Assembly: GCF_012955605.1 (NCBI RefSeq)
Contig: NZ_CP052135.1
Coordinates: 1,559,469-1,623,468 of the forward strand
Source of the DNA: Bacillus fonticola
GTDB taxonomy: Bacteria; Bacillota; Bacilli; Bacillales; JC228
DNA length: 64,000 nt
Reading direction: 5' to 3'
Position numbers and translations under genes: made by a program
Shown: positions 34,778-44,842 of the stretch, in pieces
Numbering within the stretch: the first letter of the stretch is position 1
Layout of the letters: every line of letters starts with the position of its first letter
The notes under the pieces: model-generated
Database searches by the model: none
Told to the model about the DNA's origin: nothing
Seen by the model: the letters and a program-made list of their open reading frames with translations, nothing else

Positions 34778-34842
34778 CTACTTTTCGTCCTCCTCTTTTC
34801 TATAACGGACTTTGTCATGGCAAAAGTCCAGATCTATTGGAC

Positions 34843-35787
34843 TCACTTTAAACTATTCGCCCTTTTTTCTAATTCCCCTTCCACAAAATTCATCATTTCC
34901 TGAAGTTTTTCTGGGCGGTGTTCCGTCATATCAAACCACTGCACCGGCATTTTGTTGCGAAACCACGTGAGCTGACGCTTGGCAAACCTTCGTGAGCGGA
35001 CTTTAATTTGTTCGATCGCTTCTTCCCATGACCAAATACCGTCTAAATAAAGAAAGACCTCTTTATAACCGATCGCTTGGGCTGCCTGTGTATGTTGGAC
35101 ACCTTGTTCGTATAGTCGACGAGCTTCCTCTAACAACCCGTTCTTCACCATGAGATCTACCCGTCTGTTAATTCGATCGTATAAACGCTCCCGCTCCATC
35201 GACAAACCAATCCAAATGCAATCATAAAGAGGGTCTGCGAAATCGGTTCGCTCGCGGTCGGTCATCGTTTGTCCTTTGATCGCACTTTCTAATGCACGGA
35301 TGACGCGGCGTTCATTGTTCGGGTGTGTTTTTTGCGCTCGTTCATCATCGAGACGTTGTAATTCCAGCCATAGCGTCTGGATCCCTTCGATTGTGGCGCG
35401 CTCTTCTAATTCCGTTCGCAAAGTGAGATCCACTTCGTCTCCAAAGCGATAATCATACACGACTGACTGCACGTAAAGTCCCGTGCCACCAACGAGAAAA
35501 GGCATATGACCCCGTTGAAAAATGTTGTCAATGTGCTGGCGAACCTCCGTTTGAAATTCCGCTACTGAGTACGACTCTGTCGGATCCTTTGTATCGATTT
35601 GATAATGCGGAATTCCTTCTTGCTCGCCTTTGCTCACTTTTGCGGTGCCAATGTCCATTCCACGATACACTTGCATCGAGTCACCACTTATAATTTCACC
35701 ATGGAACTGTTTCGCGAGCTGAATACTACTCTCTGTTTTCCCAACAGCCGTCGGTCCAACGATAATGACAAGTGGTTGTTGACTCAC
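34843..35787 (-). CDS. miaA: tRNA dimethylallyltransferase
   Basis: It adds a dimethylallyl group to A37 of tRNAs that read UNN codons. 314 residues, the same as B. subtilis MiaA: (M)SQQPLVIIVGPTAVGKT (P-loop), ISGDSMQVYRGMDIGTAK and GGTGLYVQSVVYDY. GTG at 35787 is preferred, with AAAGGCGG about 8 nt upstream; the open frame continues 25 codons further and overlaps mutL, without a ribosome site. UNN-reading tRNA-Sec may be a substrate, by analogy with other bacteria. Confidence 0.93.
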   Translation of the reverse strand: MSQQPLVIIVGPTAVGKTESSIQLAKQFHGEIISGDSMQVYRGMDIGTAKVSKGEQEGIPHYQIDTKDPTESYSVAEFQTEVRQHIDNIFQRGHMPFLVGGTGLYVQSVVYDYRFGDEVDLTLRTELEERATIEGIQTLWLELQRLDDERAQKTHPNNERRVIRALESAIKGQTMTDRERTDFADPLYDCIWIGLSMERERLYDRINRRVDLMVKNGLLEEARRLYEQGVQHTQAAQAIGYKEVFLYLDGIWSWEEAIEQIKVRSRRFAKRQLTWFRNKMPVQWFDMTEHRPEKLQEMMNFVEGELEKRANSLK

Positions 35788-35824
35788 TTTTGTTTCCGCC
35801 TTTCTTGCTACAGGTTCCAATCTT

Positions 35825-37675
35825 CTAATCTTGTATACGCTTGAACCATTTTTCCAGTTCATACGTCGTTAAATGAACCGTAACTGGTCTTCCGTGCGGA
35901 CACGTGAACGGATCTTCCGCCCGTTGTAAGTCGTATAAAAGGCGTTCCATCTCATCACGCCTGAGCTTATGGTTTGCTTTAATCGATTGCTTACAGCTCA
36001 TAAGTATAGCCGCCTCTTCCCGGTAATGGGCAATATCAATGGATCTTCTAGCGAACGCCATCTGAATAAGCTCCTCGGTTGTCTCCCGCTCAAACCCTGG
36101 TGGAAACCATGTTGGGTGTTCCTTTACAATGTACGTTGACGCACCAAAAGGCTCGAGGAAAACCCCCACCTTTTCCAACACAGGTGTAATGTCAGGTAAG
36201 CGCTGCGCTTCATCATTTGTCAAGTCGAGCTGTAAAGGAAAGAGCAACGTTTGTAGCGTGTTATCCACCTCAGCTATTTTGTCACGATAAAATTCGTATT
36301 TCAAACGCTCTTGAGCAGCGTGTTGATCGATGAGAAATAGGCCAGATGCATTCTCAGCTAAAATATAAGTACCGTGAAGCTGACCGATGATGTCGGCGTC
36401 GTGGAGTGCATGAGTAGGTACGGTCTCCTCTTGTGTGACAGCTACTTGATCCGTGACACTCATTCCTTTGTCTTCAGATACCGCATATACTATTGGATCA
36501 GTTTGCCCTTCTACTAAGTGACCCTCTCCTCCTTCGCGAATGATTTCAGCAGAAGGAAATTCCTCTGTCTTCGTCTCTTCAGGCGTATAAGTCGGAGGCG
36601 CATAATCAGTTGAAAACCGGAAAGCGCTTTGCTCAGAAGACTTACGCTTGATCGGCTCAGATACTTGTGGGATGTACGCTTGTTGTGACAATACGGACAG
36701 AATGCCTTTAGAGACGAATGACTTCACCTCTTCTTCCTCGCTAAATCGCACTTCGAGTTTAGAGGGATGAACGTTCACATCTAAAAGAACGGGGTCCATT
36801 TGAATTTGCAAAACGACTAGGGGGAAGCGGCCAATCATCATTTTTGTCTTGTAACCATCGAGAATGGCTTGTTGAATGCCGTAATGACGTACGTACCGAC
36901 TATTCACAAATACCGACAAACCTTGTTTAGACGCCCGTGACACATCGGGGTGACTTATCCACCCTTCAAGTGAAAAGTCGAGGCTATTCGCTTCAACCTT
37001 ATGAAACTTTTTCGCCGTCTCTACTCCGTAAATAGCTGCCAATACGTGCTGAACATGGCCGTTTCCATTCGTATGAAGCAACGTTTTCCCGTTATGTACT
37101 AATCGAAAGGAAACGTGAGGAAAGCTAAGTGCGAGGCGATTGATGATATCCGTAATATGTCCTAATTCAGTATGGACAGTTTTCACGTACTTCAGACGTG
37201 CAGGTGTGTTGTAAAATAGTTGGCGCACGATCATTTCCGTTCCATTTCGTGCTTTTGCTTTTTTGTGTGTGAGTAAACGCCCACCTTCGAAAGTGAGCTC
37301 TGTTCCCGCTTCTTCCTCTATGTAGGCAGTGCGACACGTGAATTTACTCACCGAAGCAATACTCGGTAACGCCTCTCCGCGGAAACCAAGCGTCCGAATC
37401 CGAAACAAGTCAGACTCGTGTTCTAATTTACTCGTCGCATGACGTTGAAACGCTGTGAGCACTTCGTCTTGTGGAATCCCAACCCCATCATCAATTATCC
37501 GAATTTCTTGTAAACCAGCTTCCTGACAAGAAACCGTAATCGTTTTCGCTTTGGCATCAAGAGCGTTTTCTACAAGCTCCTTCACGACAGCGGCTGGGCG
37601 CTCTACAACTTCTCCAGCAGCAATTTTATTAGCGAGTGCTTCCCCTAATTCTCGTATAGGTCTTCGCGTTGTCAC
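35825..37675 (-). CDS. mutL: DNA mismatch repair protein MutL
   Basis: 616 residues. The GHKL ATPase motifs are present: VKELVENALDAKAK, DDGVGI and TLGFRGEALPSIASVS. The C-terminal endonuclease motif DQHAAQERLKYE (DQHA-x2-E-x4-E) and CPHGRP show it is a nicking MutL, as expected where MutH is absent. GTG at 37675 has GGGAGG 9 nt upstream; an earlier in-frame ATG at 37699 overlaps the mutS end region. It is 27 bp after mutS. Confidence 0.95.
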   Translation of the reverse strand: MTTRRPIRELGEALANKIAAGEVVERPAAVVKELVENALDAKAKTITVSCQEAGLQEIRIIDDGVGIPQDEVLTAFQRHATSKLEHESDLFRIRTLGFRGEALPSIASVSKFTCRTAYIEEEAGTELTFEGGRLLTHKKAKARNGTEMIVRQLFYNTPARLKYVKTVHTELGHITDIINRLALSFPHVSFRLVHNGKTLLHTNGNGHVQHVLAAIYGVETAKKFHKVEANSLDFSLEGWISHPDVSRASKQGLSVFVNSRYVRHYGIQQAILDGYKTKMMIGRFPLVVLQIQMDPVLLDVNVHPSKLEVRFSEEEEVKSFVSKGILSVLSQQAYIPQVSEPIKRKSSEQSAFRFSTDYAPPTYTPEETKTEEFPSAEIIREGGEGHLVEGQTDPIVYAVSEDKGMSVTDQVAVTQEETVPTHALHDADIIGQLHGTYILAENASGLFLIDQHAAQERLKYEFYRDKIAEVDNTLQTLLFPLQLDLTNDEAQRLPDITPVLEKVGVFLEPFGASTYIVKEHPTWFPPGFERETTEELIQMAFARRSIDIAHYREEAAILMSCKQSIKANHKLRRDEMERLLYDLQRAEDPFTCPHGRPVTVHLTTYELEKWFKRIQD

Positions 37676-37702
37676 GTAAGATAACCTCCCTACCTGCAAG
37701 TT

Positions 37703-40318
37703 TTACGACTTCATCTGCTTTTGCAATTCGTACAGTGCTTGCATCGCATCCATTGGTGTCATTTCTAAAATAGCGTACGAGGAGAGCTTCTGTAATACGC
37801 GCTCTTGACTTGACGTTGTTTTACGTTTTCGCGATGGCTGTTCATTTTTTTCCCCGAATAAAGACAGCTGTTCATCGGAAGAGGTGGATGCCACTTCATG
37901 AACTGCTTGGTTCACTTCGGCTTGTTTTAGAATATTGTACGTATCCATCTGTTTCGTAGTTTGATCTTTTTCCAGGTGCGACAACACAATTTTGGCACGT
38001 GAAATAACTCCTACTGGCAAAGCAGCAAGCTCGGCGACGTGGATTCCGTAACTGCGATCAGCAGCCCCCTCTTCCAGCTTGTGCAGAAATACTACGCTTC
38101 CATCTTCTTCGACCACTTTCACGTGAATGTTTGCACAGCGGGACAACTCCGCGCTCAACTTAGTGAGCTCATGATAGTGTGTAGAGAAAAGCGTTTTTGC
38201 GCCAATTTGTTCGTGAATGTACTCAAGCATTGCCTGAGCAAGTGCCATTCCATCGTACGTCGACGTGCCTCGTCCAATCTCGTCAAACAAAATTAAACTG
38301 TTGTTAGTAGCTCTCTGTAAAGCCGTGTTTGCTTCCATCATCTCGACCATGAACGTACTCTGACCCGAAGCGAGATCATCGGCAGCTCCGATACGAGTGA
38401 AGATTTGATCAAAAACAGGTAGCTCACAGCGAGATGCAGGGACGAAGGAACCCATTTGTGCCAAAATGACAGTGAGCGCTATTTGTCGCATGAACGTACT
38501 TTTTCCTGCCATGTTCGGACCCGTGATGAGCAACATTTCCCTTTCTTCATCCATGCGACAATCGTTCGGAACAAAGGTTTCTACTCCGAGCACTTTTTCC
38601 ACAACCGGGTGGCGTCCATCGGTAATTTGCATGGAGCGGGAGGCGGAGAACTCCGGCTGCGTGAACTGATACTTGTCGGCAATCGTTGCGAAGCTTTGCA
38701 ACACATCAATCTCACTTAGTGCGTTTGCCAATTGCTGCAAACGGACCGTGTGTACTTTTACTTGTTCACGAAGATTAAGGAAAAGGGAGTATTCGAGCTC
38801 CTCACTTTTTTCCTGTGCCTCCAAAATGAGTGCTTCTTTTTCCTTTAATTCTGGTGTGACGAATCGCTCGGCATTCGTTAACGTTTGCCTGCGCTCATAA
38901 CGTCCATCTGGGAGTAAATGGAGGTTCGCCTTTGTCACTTCAAGGTAGTAACCGAACACCTTGTTGTAGCCAACTTTGAGTGAACGAATGCCTGTTAGCT
39001 TTCTTTCGCTCTGTTCTAGTTCAGCAATCCATGTCTTTCCGTTGCGACTTGCAAAACGATACTTGTCTAAACCTTCATGAAAGCCATCGCGTATGACATC
39101 TCCTTCTTTTACACTAACCGGTGGATCGTCAACGAGTGTTTTGGAGATGAGTTCGACAATGTCTTCACACGCATCCAATTGTGTTACATACGCCTTAGCC
39201 ACCCCCCCGATATCCTCAAGCAGACTAGCGATGAGGGGCACTTTCTCAAGTGATGACCGAAGCTGGACAAACTCTCTCGCATTGACGTTCCCATAGGCGA
39301 CACGTCCTACGAGCCTTTCGATATCGTAAACGGAAGTAAACGCCTCCCGAAGGTCTTCTCTCGTAAATAACGCTTCTTTTAAACTCGCAACCATTTCTTG
39401 CCGAGCTCTGATCGCTTCTTTGGAGATGAGCGGTCGTAGTAACCATGATTTCAGCTTCCGACTTCCCATCGCTGTTTTCGTTTCATCAAGTAGCCAAAAC
39501 AAAGAACCTTGCTTCTTTTTGTTACGAAGAGTTTCTACGAGTTCGAGATTTCGCACCGCTTCCCGATCAAGTCTGAGCGTGTGTTGCACCTCGTAATATT
39601 GTAGCTGTTGCATGTGGGCGAACGATTGTCTTTGCGTTCGTTTAATATAGTGTAAAAGACGGCCAACTGCGGATTGGACAGGCAGTTTAGAATGAGACAC
39701 CGTTTCGGTTTCTACATTGTCTTCTACCGATAACGTTAATCCAAATTGCTTCTTCGCCTGTTGGATCGTTGGGTGCGACAAATCAGCGGAAGCGACCAAA
39801 AGCTCTTTTGCCTTCGCCTGCGACAGCTCGTTCAATACATCCTCTGCTGTCTGAAGCTCGGTCGCCTTCAACTCTCCAGTCGTTACATCGCTATAACTAA
39901 AGCCGATCCCTTCATTCAAAAAGGCAACAGAAGCTATGTAATGATTTTCCTCATTTTGTATCGAAGACCTGTCCATATTCGTTCCAGGAGTAATGTAGCG
40001 GACCACTTCACGCTTTACGACCCCTTTCGCTTGCTTCGGATCCTCGACTTGCTCGCAAATCGCTACCTTTTCTCCTTTTTCTATAAGTCGATCAATATAC
40101 GTCAGAGCGGAATGATGAGGAACTCCGCACATTGGAATACGCTCCCCATCTCCACCATCTCGTCCAGTTAACGTAATTTCCAACAGCTGTGCCGCACGCT
40201 TCGCATCATCAAAAAACAACTCATAAAAGTCGCCGAGGCGGAAAAATAAAAACGCATCCCGGACTTCCGACTTGATGCGCAAATACTGTTGAATCATGGG
40301 GGTGTATGTCTTTGTCAC
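37703..40318 (-). CDS. mutS: DNA mismatch repair protein MutS
   Basis: The mismatch sensor, 871 residues. The N-terminal mismatch-binding domain has FFRLGDFYELFFDDA (the Phe-x-Glu element). The ATPase domain has GPNMAGKSTFMRQ, LASGQSTFMVEM and LILFDEIGRGTSTYDG. A C-terminal tail follows. The start is GTG at 40318 with AAAGGACG about 10 nt upstream. Transcription runs mutS-mutL-miaA-hfq. Confidence 0.96.
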   Translation of the reverse strand: MTKTYTPMIQQYLRIKSEVRDAFLFFRLGDFYELFFDDAKRAAQLLEITLTGRDGGDGERIPMCGVPHHSALTYIDRLIEKGEKVAICEQVEDPKQAKGVVKREVVRYITPGTNMDRSSIQNEENHYIASVAFLNEGIGFSYSDVTTGELKATELQTAEDVLNELSQAKAKELLVASADLSHPTIQQAKKQFGLTLSVEDNVETETVSHSKLPVQSAVGRLLHYIKRTQRQSFAHMQQLQYYEVQHTLRLDREAVRNLELVETLRNKKKQGSLFWLLDETKTAMGSRKLKSWLLRPLISKEAIRARQEMVASLKEALFTREDLREAFTSVYDIERLVGRVAYGNVNAREFVQLRSSLEKVPLIASLLEDIGGVAKAYVTQLDACEDIVELISKTLVDDPPVSVKEGDVIRDGFHEGLDKYRFASRNGKTWIAELEQSERKLTGIRSLKVGYNKVFGYYLEVTKANLHLLPDGRYERRQTLTNAERFVTPELKEKEALILEAQEKSEELEYSLFLNLREQVKVHTVRLQQLANALSEIDVLQSFATIADKYQFTQPEFSASRSMQITDGRHPVVEKVLGVETFVPNDCRMDEEREMLLITGPNMAGKSTFMRQIALTVILAQMGSFVPASRCELPVFDQIFTRIGAADDLASGQSTFMVEMMEANTALQRATNNSLILFDEIGRGTSTYDGMALAQAMLEYIHEQIGAKTLFSTHYHELTKLSAELSRCANIHVKVVEEDGSVVFLHKLEEGAADRSYGIHVAELAALPVGVISRAKIVLSHLEKDQTTKQMDTYNILKQAEVNQAVHEVASTSSDEQLSLFGEKNEQPSRKRKTTSSQERVLQKLSSYAILEMTPMDAMQALYELQKQMKS

Positions 40319-40492
40319 AACTAAAAACGTCCTTTCTACCGATCCTACTATTCTGCTATTATAGCATAGGAATAGGCTTCTTTCTTGATCCTTTTCCTAG
40401 CATTTCCCGCCCCGGTCTGGAAAGGTAATTCAGCTGATTTTGTTTTACTTCTTCTTCCGAACAATCCAAGAATACACTAACAAAGCACAACT

Positions 40493-40756
40493 TTAGGCAA
40501 ACACGGCATCCCACTCACGAATCTCATACCGTCTCGCTTCTTCTTTAATAAATGGGTCCTGTTGTACGAGGGTCTCGCACTCCTCGTAAGAGTTAGCTTT
40601 GTAGATAACGAGTCCTCCAGTACCATCAGTGAATCTACCGTTTGCTACTACATGTCCTTCATTTCTCATAGATTCAAGAAATGATAAGTGTTGTGGTCTG
40701 AACTGATCACTTTTCGCTTTATCGAGCAATGGTAAAAGAACTGCGAAGTATTTCAT
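40493..40756 (-). CDS. YciI family protein
   Basis: An 87-residue protein of the YciI/YCII-related fold (ferredoxin-like): MKYFAVLLPLLDKAKSDQFR, GRFTDGTGGLVIYKANSYEE and DPFIKEEARRYEIREW. The conserved His (RPQHLSF) and Asp are present. Family members are small dimers, some linked to dehalogenation or stress, mostly of unknown role. The ATG at 40756 has AGAAGGATG upstream. It is monocistronic. Confidence 0.82.
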   Translation of the reverse strand: MKYFAVLLPLLDKAKSDQFRPQHLSFLESMRNEGHVVANGRFTDGTGGLVIYKANSYEECETLVQQDPFIKEEARRYEIREWDAVFA

Positions 40757-40958
40757 GAAAATCATCCTTCTTTTCGAATTATTTTTGCGCTATTGTGGAA
40801 TAAAGTAGTGATACTTAATACTACCCCGAACCGTTACGATAACTCAAACATTTCCTTACACATTAAAAAAAGACTATGACGTCCCTAACAAATCACGAAA
40901 ATCGCATTGGAAACATACTTTATACGGTGTTGCAGTGAAATTGGTGGGAGGGGATCGG

Positions 40959-41606
40959 GTGTTAACTTGGCCAGTAAGTGAGGCAGACAGACTATCATAC
41001 GTGGCATTGGGAGATTCGTTAACTGTTGGGATAGGAACTCCATTTATGGATCCTGGCTTCGTTGAGCGTTACTTACGTTATTCAGAAATTGCACTACAAA
41101 AGTCCATTTATCTGAATGTATTTGCAAGGCGTGGGGCTACTACTGGTGAAGTGTTAAGTTTGGTGAAAAATCCTGGGGTGACACACACCATTAAAGAGGC
41201 GGAGTTCATCACAATAACTGCCGGCGGGAACGATTTAATACAAGCAGCGCTTACGTTTTTGAAGGAGAAAGATCAGTCGGTATTTTATGCAGCATTAGAC
41301 CAGTGTACCGAAAACTTATCTGCCATTCTAAAGCATATTCATTCAGCCAAAGCGGGCGGTACACCGTTCATGATTCGATTAGTCAACTTGTACAACCCAT
41401 TAGATGAGGTGGAAGGATCTGACATATGGGTAGAAAAGTTTAATCGCCACATCGAGTCTTTTGCTAAAGATCGCCATGTAAAAGTGGCAGACATATTTCC
41501 ACTGTTTAATGGAAATGAAGACGAGCTTCTGTCTGCTGACAGTATTCATCCGAACGCAAAGGGATATGAGGTCATCGCGAGGGCGGTTGCCAATCTTGGG
41601 TGGTAG
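40959..41606 (+). CDS. SGNH/GDSL-type esterase
   Basis: A 215-residue hydrolase with the SGNH blocks: VALGDSLTVGIG (Ser), RRGATTGEVL (Gly), ITAGGNDLI (Asn) and SADSIHPNAKGYEVIA (Asp-His). It resembles B. subtilis YqeF, but no signal peptide or lipobox is seen with this start. GTG at 40959 is favoured by GGGAGG 7 nt upstream; a GTG at 40935 would add 8 residues. Substrate unknown. Confidence 0.8.
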   Translation: MLTWPVSEADRLSYVALGDSLTVGIGTPFMDPGFVERYLRYSEIALQKSIYLNVFARRGATTGEVLSLVKNPGVTHTIKEAEFITITAGGNDLIQAALTFLKEKDQSVFYAALDQCTENLSAILKHIHSAKAGGTPFMIRLVNLYNPLDEVEGSDIWVEKFNRHIESFAKDRHVKVADIFPLFNGNEDELLSADSIHPNAKGYEVIARAVANLGW

Positions 41607-41689
41607 GGGACCACGTGGCAAGAACTGAGCTCCTACCACGCCAACCCTTTTTATTATTTGATTACATTCATGACACGGTATTCAAGTTC

Positions 41690-41875
41690 TCACCGATGAA
41701 ATAAATGCATAACCGCTTTAAACAAAATGACAACAGAGAAGACCAGCACACCTAATACGCCGATCAGCGCAAATATAGAATCTAAACTTGCAAGTGGCGT
41801 CCCTGCTAATGAAACCCGAATCAACGCAAAACCTGATAGAATAGCTGCTAAATACAACACAATATCTCTATGCAC
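41690..41875 (-). CDS. Small two-span membrane protein of unknown function
   Basis: About 61 residues with two hydrophobic segments (IVLYLAAILSGFALIRVSLA and IFALIGVLGVLVFSVVILFK). The GTG start at 41875 lies 8 nt from AAGGGG; a GTG at 41884 is an alternative. It is monocistronic and has no recognised family. Confidence 0.6.
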   Translation of the reverse strand: MHRDIVLYLAAILSGFALIRVSLAGTPLASLDSIFALIGVLGVLVFSVVILFKAVMHLFHR

Positions 41876-42013
41876 ACAATTCACCCCTTCCTGTGCTACA
41901 TGTATATGTACAGGAGTCGGATAGGTTGCAAAGAGGGTAGTAGGTAAATACTCATAAAATAGTTATGATTTACCCTTTTAAGACAGATAGCAACAATTTT
42001 TCCGCTTATATCA

Positions 42014-43138
42014 CTACAACGAACAAATCAACTTACACAACAAAGCAGCTCTTAACGGAACTTGGTCTGCCAGTATGTGTTCATTTTTAGCGTGAATCCC
42101 ACTGCCTGCTGATCCAAGTCCATCTAAGGTGGGGACGCCCAAGTCAGCAGTGAAGTTACCGTCACTCCCCCCGCCAACCGAGGCTTCTTCCAATTTCAAT
42201 CCTAATTGATCCGCAAGTTTTTTCGCGCATTTGAACAGTTGTTCTGTGTCTTCATTTTTATGCATAGGCGGTCTCATAATCCCACCTTCTACTTCTAATG
42301 TAGCCCCTTCTGTTTGCGCAGATAATTCTTCCATAATCATTTCAATTCTCTCTTGTTCCGCTTCCGTCTCCATACGAACATCAATCCCAATGGACGCTGA
42401 ATCCGCGACCACATTCAACGGACCTCCGCCTTCTACAGCACCTACGTTAACAGTTGTTCCTTTTTCGTAGTCCGTTAATGATTCCAAATAAATAATCTGT
42501 TGAGCTGCTTCTTTGATGGCACTGACCCCATCCTCGTGATGGTTTCCAGAGTGCGCCGCTTTGCCATTAATATGAACATAATAGCGGGCTGATCCTTTTC
42601 TTTCTGTCTTCAATGCACCAGTACCTGCCACTGGAGGCTCCGTGACTAATGCATACGAACTTGTTTTCGCTTCCCTTTTAATTAGTTTTTCTGCTGAGGG
42701 ACTCCCTAGCTCTTCATCACTCGTACAAAGGAATGTCACTTTCTTATTGAGCGGGATGTCTAATTCCTTACAAGCCTTTAACGCCCAGATCGCTTGCACG
42801 AGTCCGCCCTTCATATCGAGAATTCCCGGGCCGTATATCCGGTTTCCGTCCTCTTTATATGGTAAAGTTCCCACATCCCAAACCGTATCAAAGTGGGATA
42901 GAATCAATAGTTTCTCATCACCATCCCCATACTCAAAACGGAGGTGATTCCCGTACTCTTTTTCTATACATTCTTCTGCCTTATAACCAAAATACTTTTT
43001 GAACAGCGTCTGGATTCGCTGGCCACAGGCGTCTACTAATTGTTTATTACCTGATGGTGAATCCCCCTCCACGATATACTTCATATCACTGAGTACGAGC
43101 TTCTGATTTTCTTTCATATACGCTAAAATTGGATCCAC
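42014..43138 (-). CDS. M20 family metallopeptidase (carboxypeptidase G2-like)
   Basis: 374 residues. Metal ligands are visible: LSHFDTVWDVGT, GPGILDMKGG, the catalytic Glu pair in CTSDEELGSPS, and SGNHHEDG in the dimerisation part. Related enzymes remove C-terminal or N-acyl amino acids. GTG at 43138 has AAAGGTG upstream; the open frame continues upstream into the transporter gene but has no ribosome site there. It is 17 bp after the YfcC-type transporter, so one operon. Confidence 0.85.
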   Translation of the reverse strand: MDPILAYMKENQKLVLSDMKYIVEGDSPSGNKQLVDACGQRIQTLFKKYFGYKAEECIEKEYGNHLRFEYGDGDEKLLILSHFDTVWDVGTLPYKEDGNRIYGPGILDMKGGLVQAIWALKACKELDIPLNKKVTFLCTSDEELGSPSAEKLIKREAKTSSYALVTEPPVAGTGALKTERKGSARYYVHINGKAAHSGNHHEDGVSAIKEAAQQIIYLESLTDYEKGTTVNVGAVEGGGPLNVVADSASIGIDVRMETEAEQERIEMIMEELSAQTEGATLEVEGGIMRPPMHKNEDTEQLFKCAKKLADQLGLKLEEASVGGGSDGNFTADLGVPTLDGLGSAGSGIHAKNEHILADQVPLRAALLCKLICSL

Positions 43139-43155
43139 AAAAATCACCTTTCTGT

Positions 43156-44583
43156 TTAAATCGGTCCGTAATTTATGAAAACTGCTATTGCGACAAAAAT
43201 GGCTCCTATAACTGACCATATAAGAACTAATGGCCACACAAATTTGAACCACTTAATCCAAGAGATTCCACCAACGGCCAACACCGCCATGAGGACACCC
43301 GAAGTTGGCGTAATGATATTTGTAATACCGTCCCCCAGCTTAAATGCCAGCACACCCGTTTGTCTTGTGATGTCTAGCATATCGACTAACGGAACAATGA
43401 ATGGCATGACGATGACCGCTTGCCCGCTTCCCGAAGTAACCAATAAATTAAATAGCAAATTGAATACGTACAATGCCTGAGCACCAAGCATCGTAGGTAA
43501 TGCTTCTAAAGGGCCGAACGCGTAATTGACAATCGTATCCAAAATATAGCCATTCTCGAGCAAAATTACGATGGCTCGTGCCATACCAATCACCAATGCC
43601 CCGTAAACGAGACCGCGGGCTCCTTCCATAAATACAGAGACTAACTTGTTCGGTGATATTTTAGCGAGAAGGGCAACAGCCACTGCCATCATGAGAAAAA
43701 TGGCTGAAAGTTCATTGATCGACCAACCCCAGCTGTAAACGCCGAACAGAAAAACACCAAGAAAACCGAAGAAAGCAAGAATAATAATCTTATGGCGCGT
43801 CGTAAAAGGGCCAAATCCATCAGTATTACTTTTTCGTGGCAGTTCGGCAAAAGGGGTAACCCCCATGTAACTTTTTGAAGGATCATTACTAATCCTTTTC
43901 ACATACAGACAGATGTATATGACAGTCACGATGAGAAATACGACGAGGGCTGATCCTCTGAGTGCCGCACCAGAAAACAACGGAAGTTCTGCGATTTCTT
44001 GAGCTATGCCTGTAATAACTGGATCAAATGTACCAGTGGTGACCCCCACATATTGTCCTAAATAAACCATGGCCACCCCGGTGATCGCGTCGAGCTTAAG
44101 CGCTTTGGCAAGAATGATCCCAATTGGAATGAAGGCAATCACCGCATTACCGCTTATCCCTGCTGTATCAAGTATAGCAAACAGGGTAATGACGGATATG
44201 ATGAGTACGTATTTTTTTCCTTTCATTCGCTGAATTAACGCATTTACCCCAGAGTTCACTGCACCGGTATATTCAAACACAGCAACAGTCCCCCCAATAA
44301 TGAGTACCATAAACACTAGGTTCGCTGTATCGATCAATCCGGTTTGAACAGCTAAAAATAGGTCCATTAATGAAGCTGGATTCGCCTCTATGGTTGAATA
44401 ACTACCCGGAACCACCTGTGTAATATCATTATTCGTTGTCTCTCTCTCAAAAGAACCGGCCGGCACAAAATACGTAGAAATAGCAGCTAGTAATAATAAG
44501 CCGAATAAAATAACAAATGCGTCCGGCATGAGACTTTTTCGCTTCTTCTGATTCTCCTTCTGACCACTTTTGTCTTTTACCAC
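43156..44583 (-). CDS. YfcC family transporter
   Basis: A roughly 475-residue protein with about 12 membrane segments, of the C4-dicarboxylate / basic amino-acid anaerobic carrier (DcuC/YfcC, ArsB-NhaD) group: FILFGLLLLAAISTYFVPAG-type N-terminus, LDTAGISGNAVIAFIPIGI and VTSGSGQAVIVMPFIVPLVD. AAAGGAG is 9 nt before GTG 44583; ATG 44592 directly abuts it. Paired with an M20 peptidase, it may import a peptide or acyl-amino acid that the enzyme cuts; this is inference. Confidence 0.85.
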   Translation of the reverse strand: MVKDKSGQKENQKKRKSLMPDAFVILFGLLLLAAISTYFVPAGSFERETTNNDITQVVPGSYSTIEANPASLMDLFLAVQTGLIDTANLVFMVLIIGGTVAVFEYTGAVNSGVNALIQRMKGKKYVLIISVITLFAILDTAGISGNAVIAFIPIGIILAKALKLDAITGVAMVYLGQYVGVTTGTFDPVITGIAQEIAELPLFSGAALRGSALVVFLIVTVIYICLYVKRISNDPSKSYMGVTPFAELPRKSNTDGFGPFTTRHKIIILAFFGFLGVFLFGVYSWGWSINELSAIFLMMAVAVALLAKISPNKLVSVFMEGARGLVYGALVIGMARAIVILLENGYILDTIVNYAFGPLEALPTMLGAQALYVFNLLFNLLVTSGSGQAVIVMPFIVPLVDMLDITRQTGVLAFKLGDGITNIITPTSGVLMAVLAVGGISWIKWFKFVWPLVLIWSVIGAIFVAIAVFINYGPI

Positions 44584-44792
44584 CTGTTTCATCTCCTTTC
44601 TATCTCTAAATATATATATGGACGGATTTTTTCAGTATTCGAAATGTTTTATTTTCTTACCTTGTAAGCTGCTTGCACAACTAATATGTGAGACATTTAC
44701 GTCTAAAACGTTTAAAGGAAGATGCGGAAATTTTTATATTTTTGAGAGGTGTTCCGGTGAAGGAAAAAGAGGAATGGAAGATTCTCTAGGAT

Positions 44793-44833
44793 GAAAAAAC
44801 CCCCGCCAATTCCATAGAACTGACAGAGGTTTC
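44793..44833 (-). terminator. Terminator after the SLH protein gene
   Basis: AAACCTCTGTCAGTTC pairs imperfectly with GAATTGGCGGGGGTTT and runs into a T-tract on the minus strand. Confidence 0.7.
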
Positions 44834-44842
44834 TATTAACTA

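Noticed and set aside
42948..43252. Upstream extension of the M20 peptidase to 43252
   Set aside because: It overlaps the end of the transporter gene out of frame; GTG 43138 has a ribosome site. The segment from 43139 upstream is not homologous to the family.
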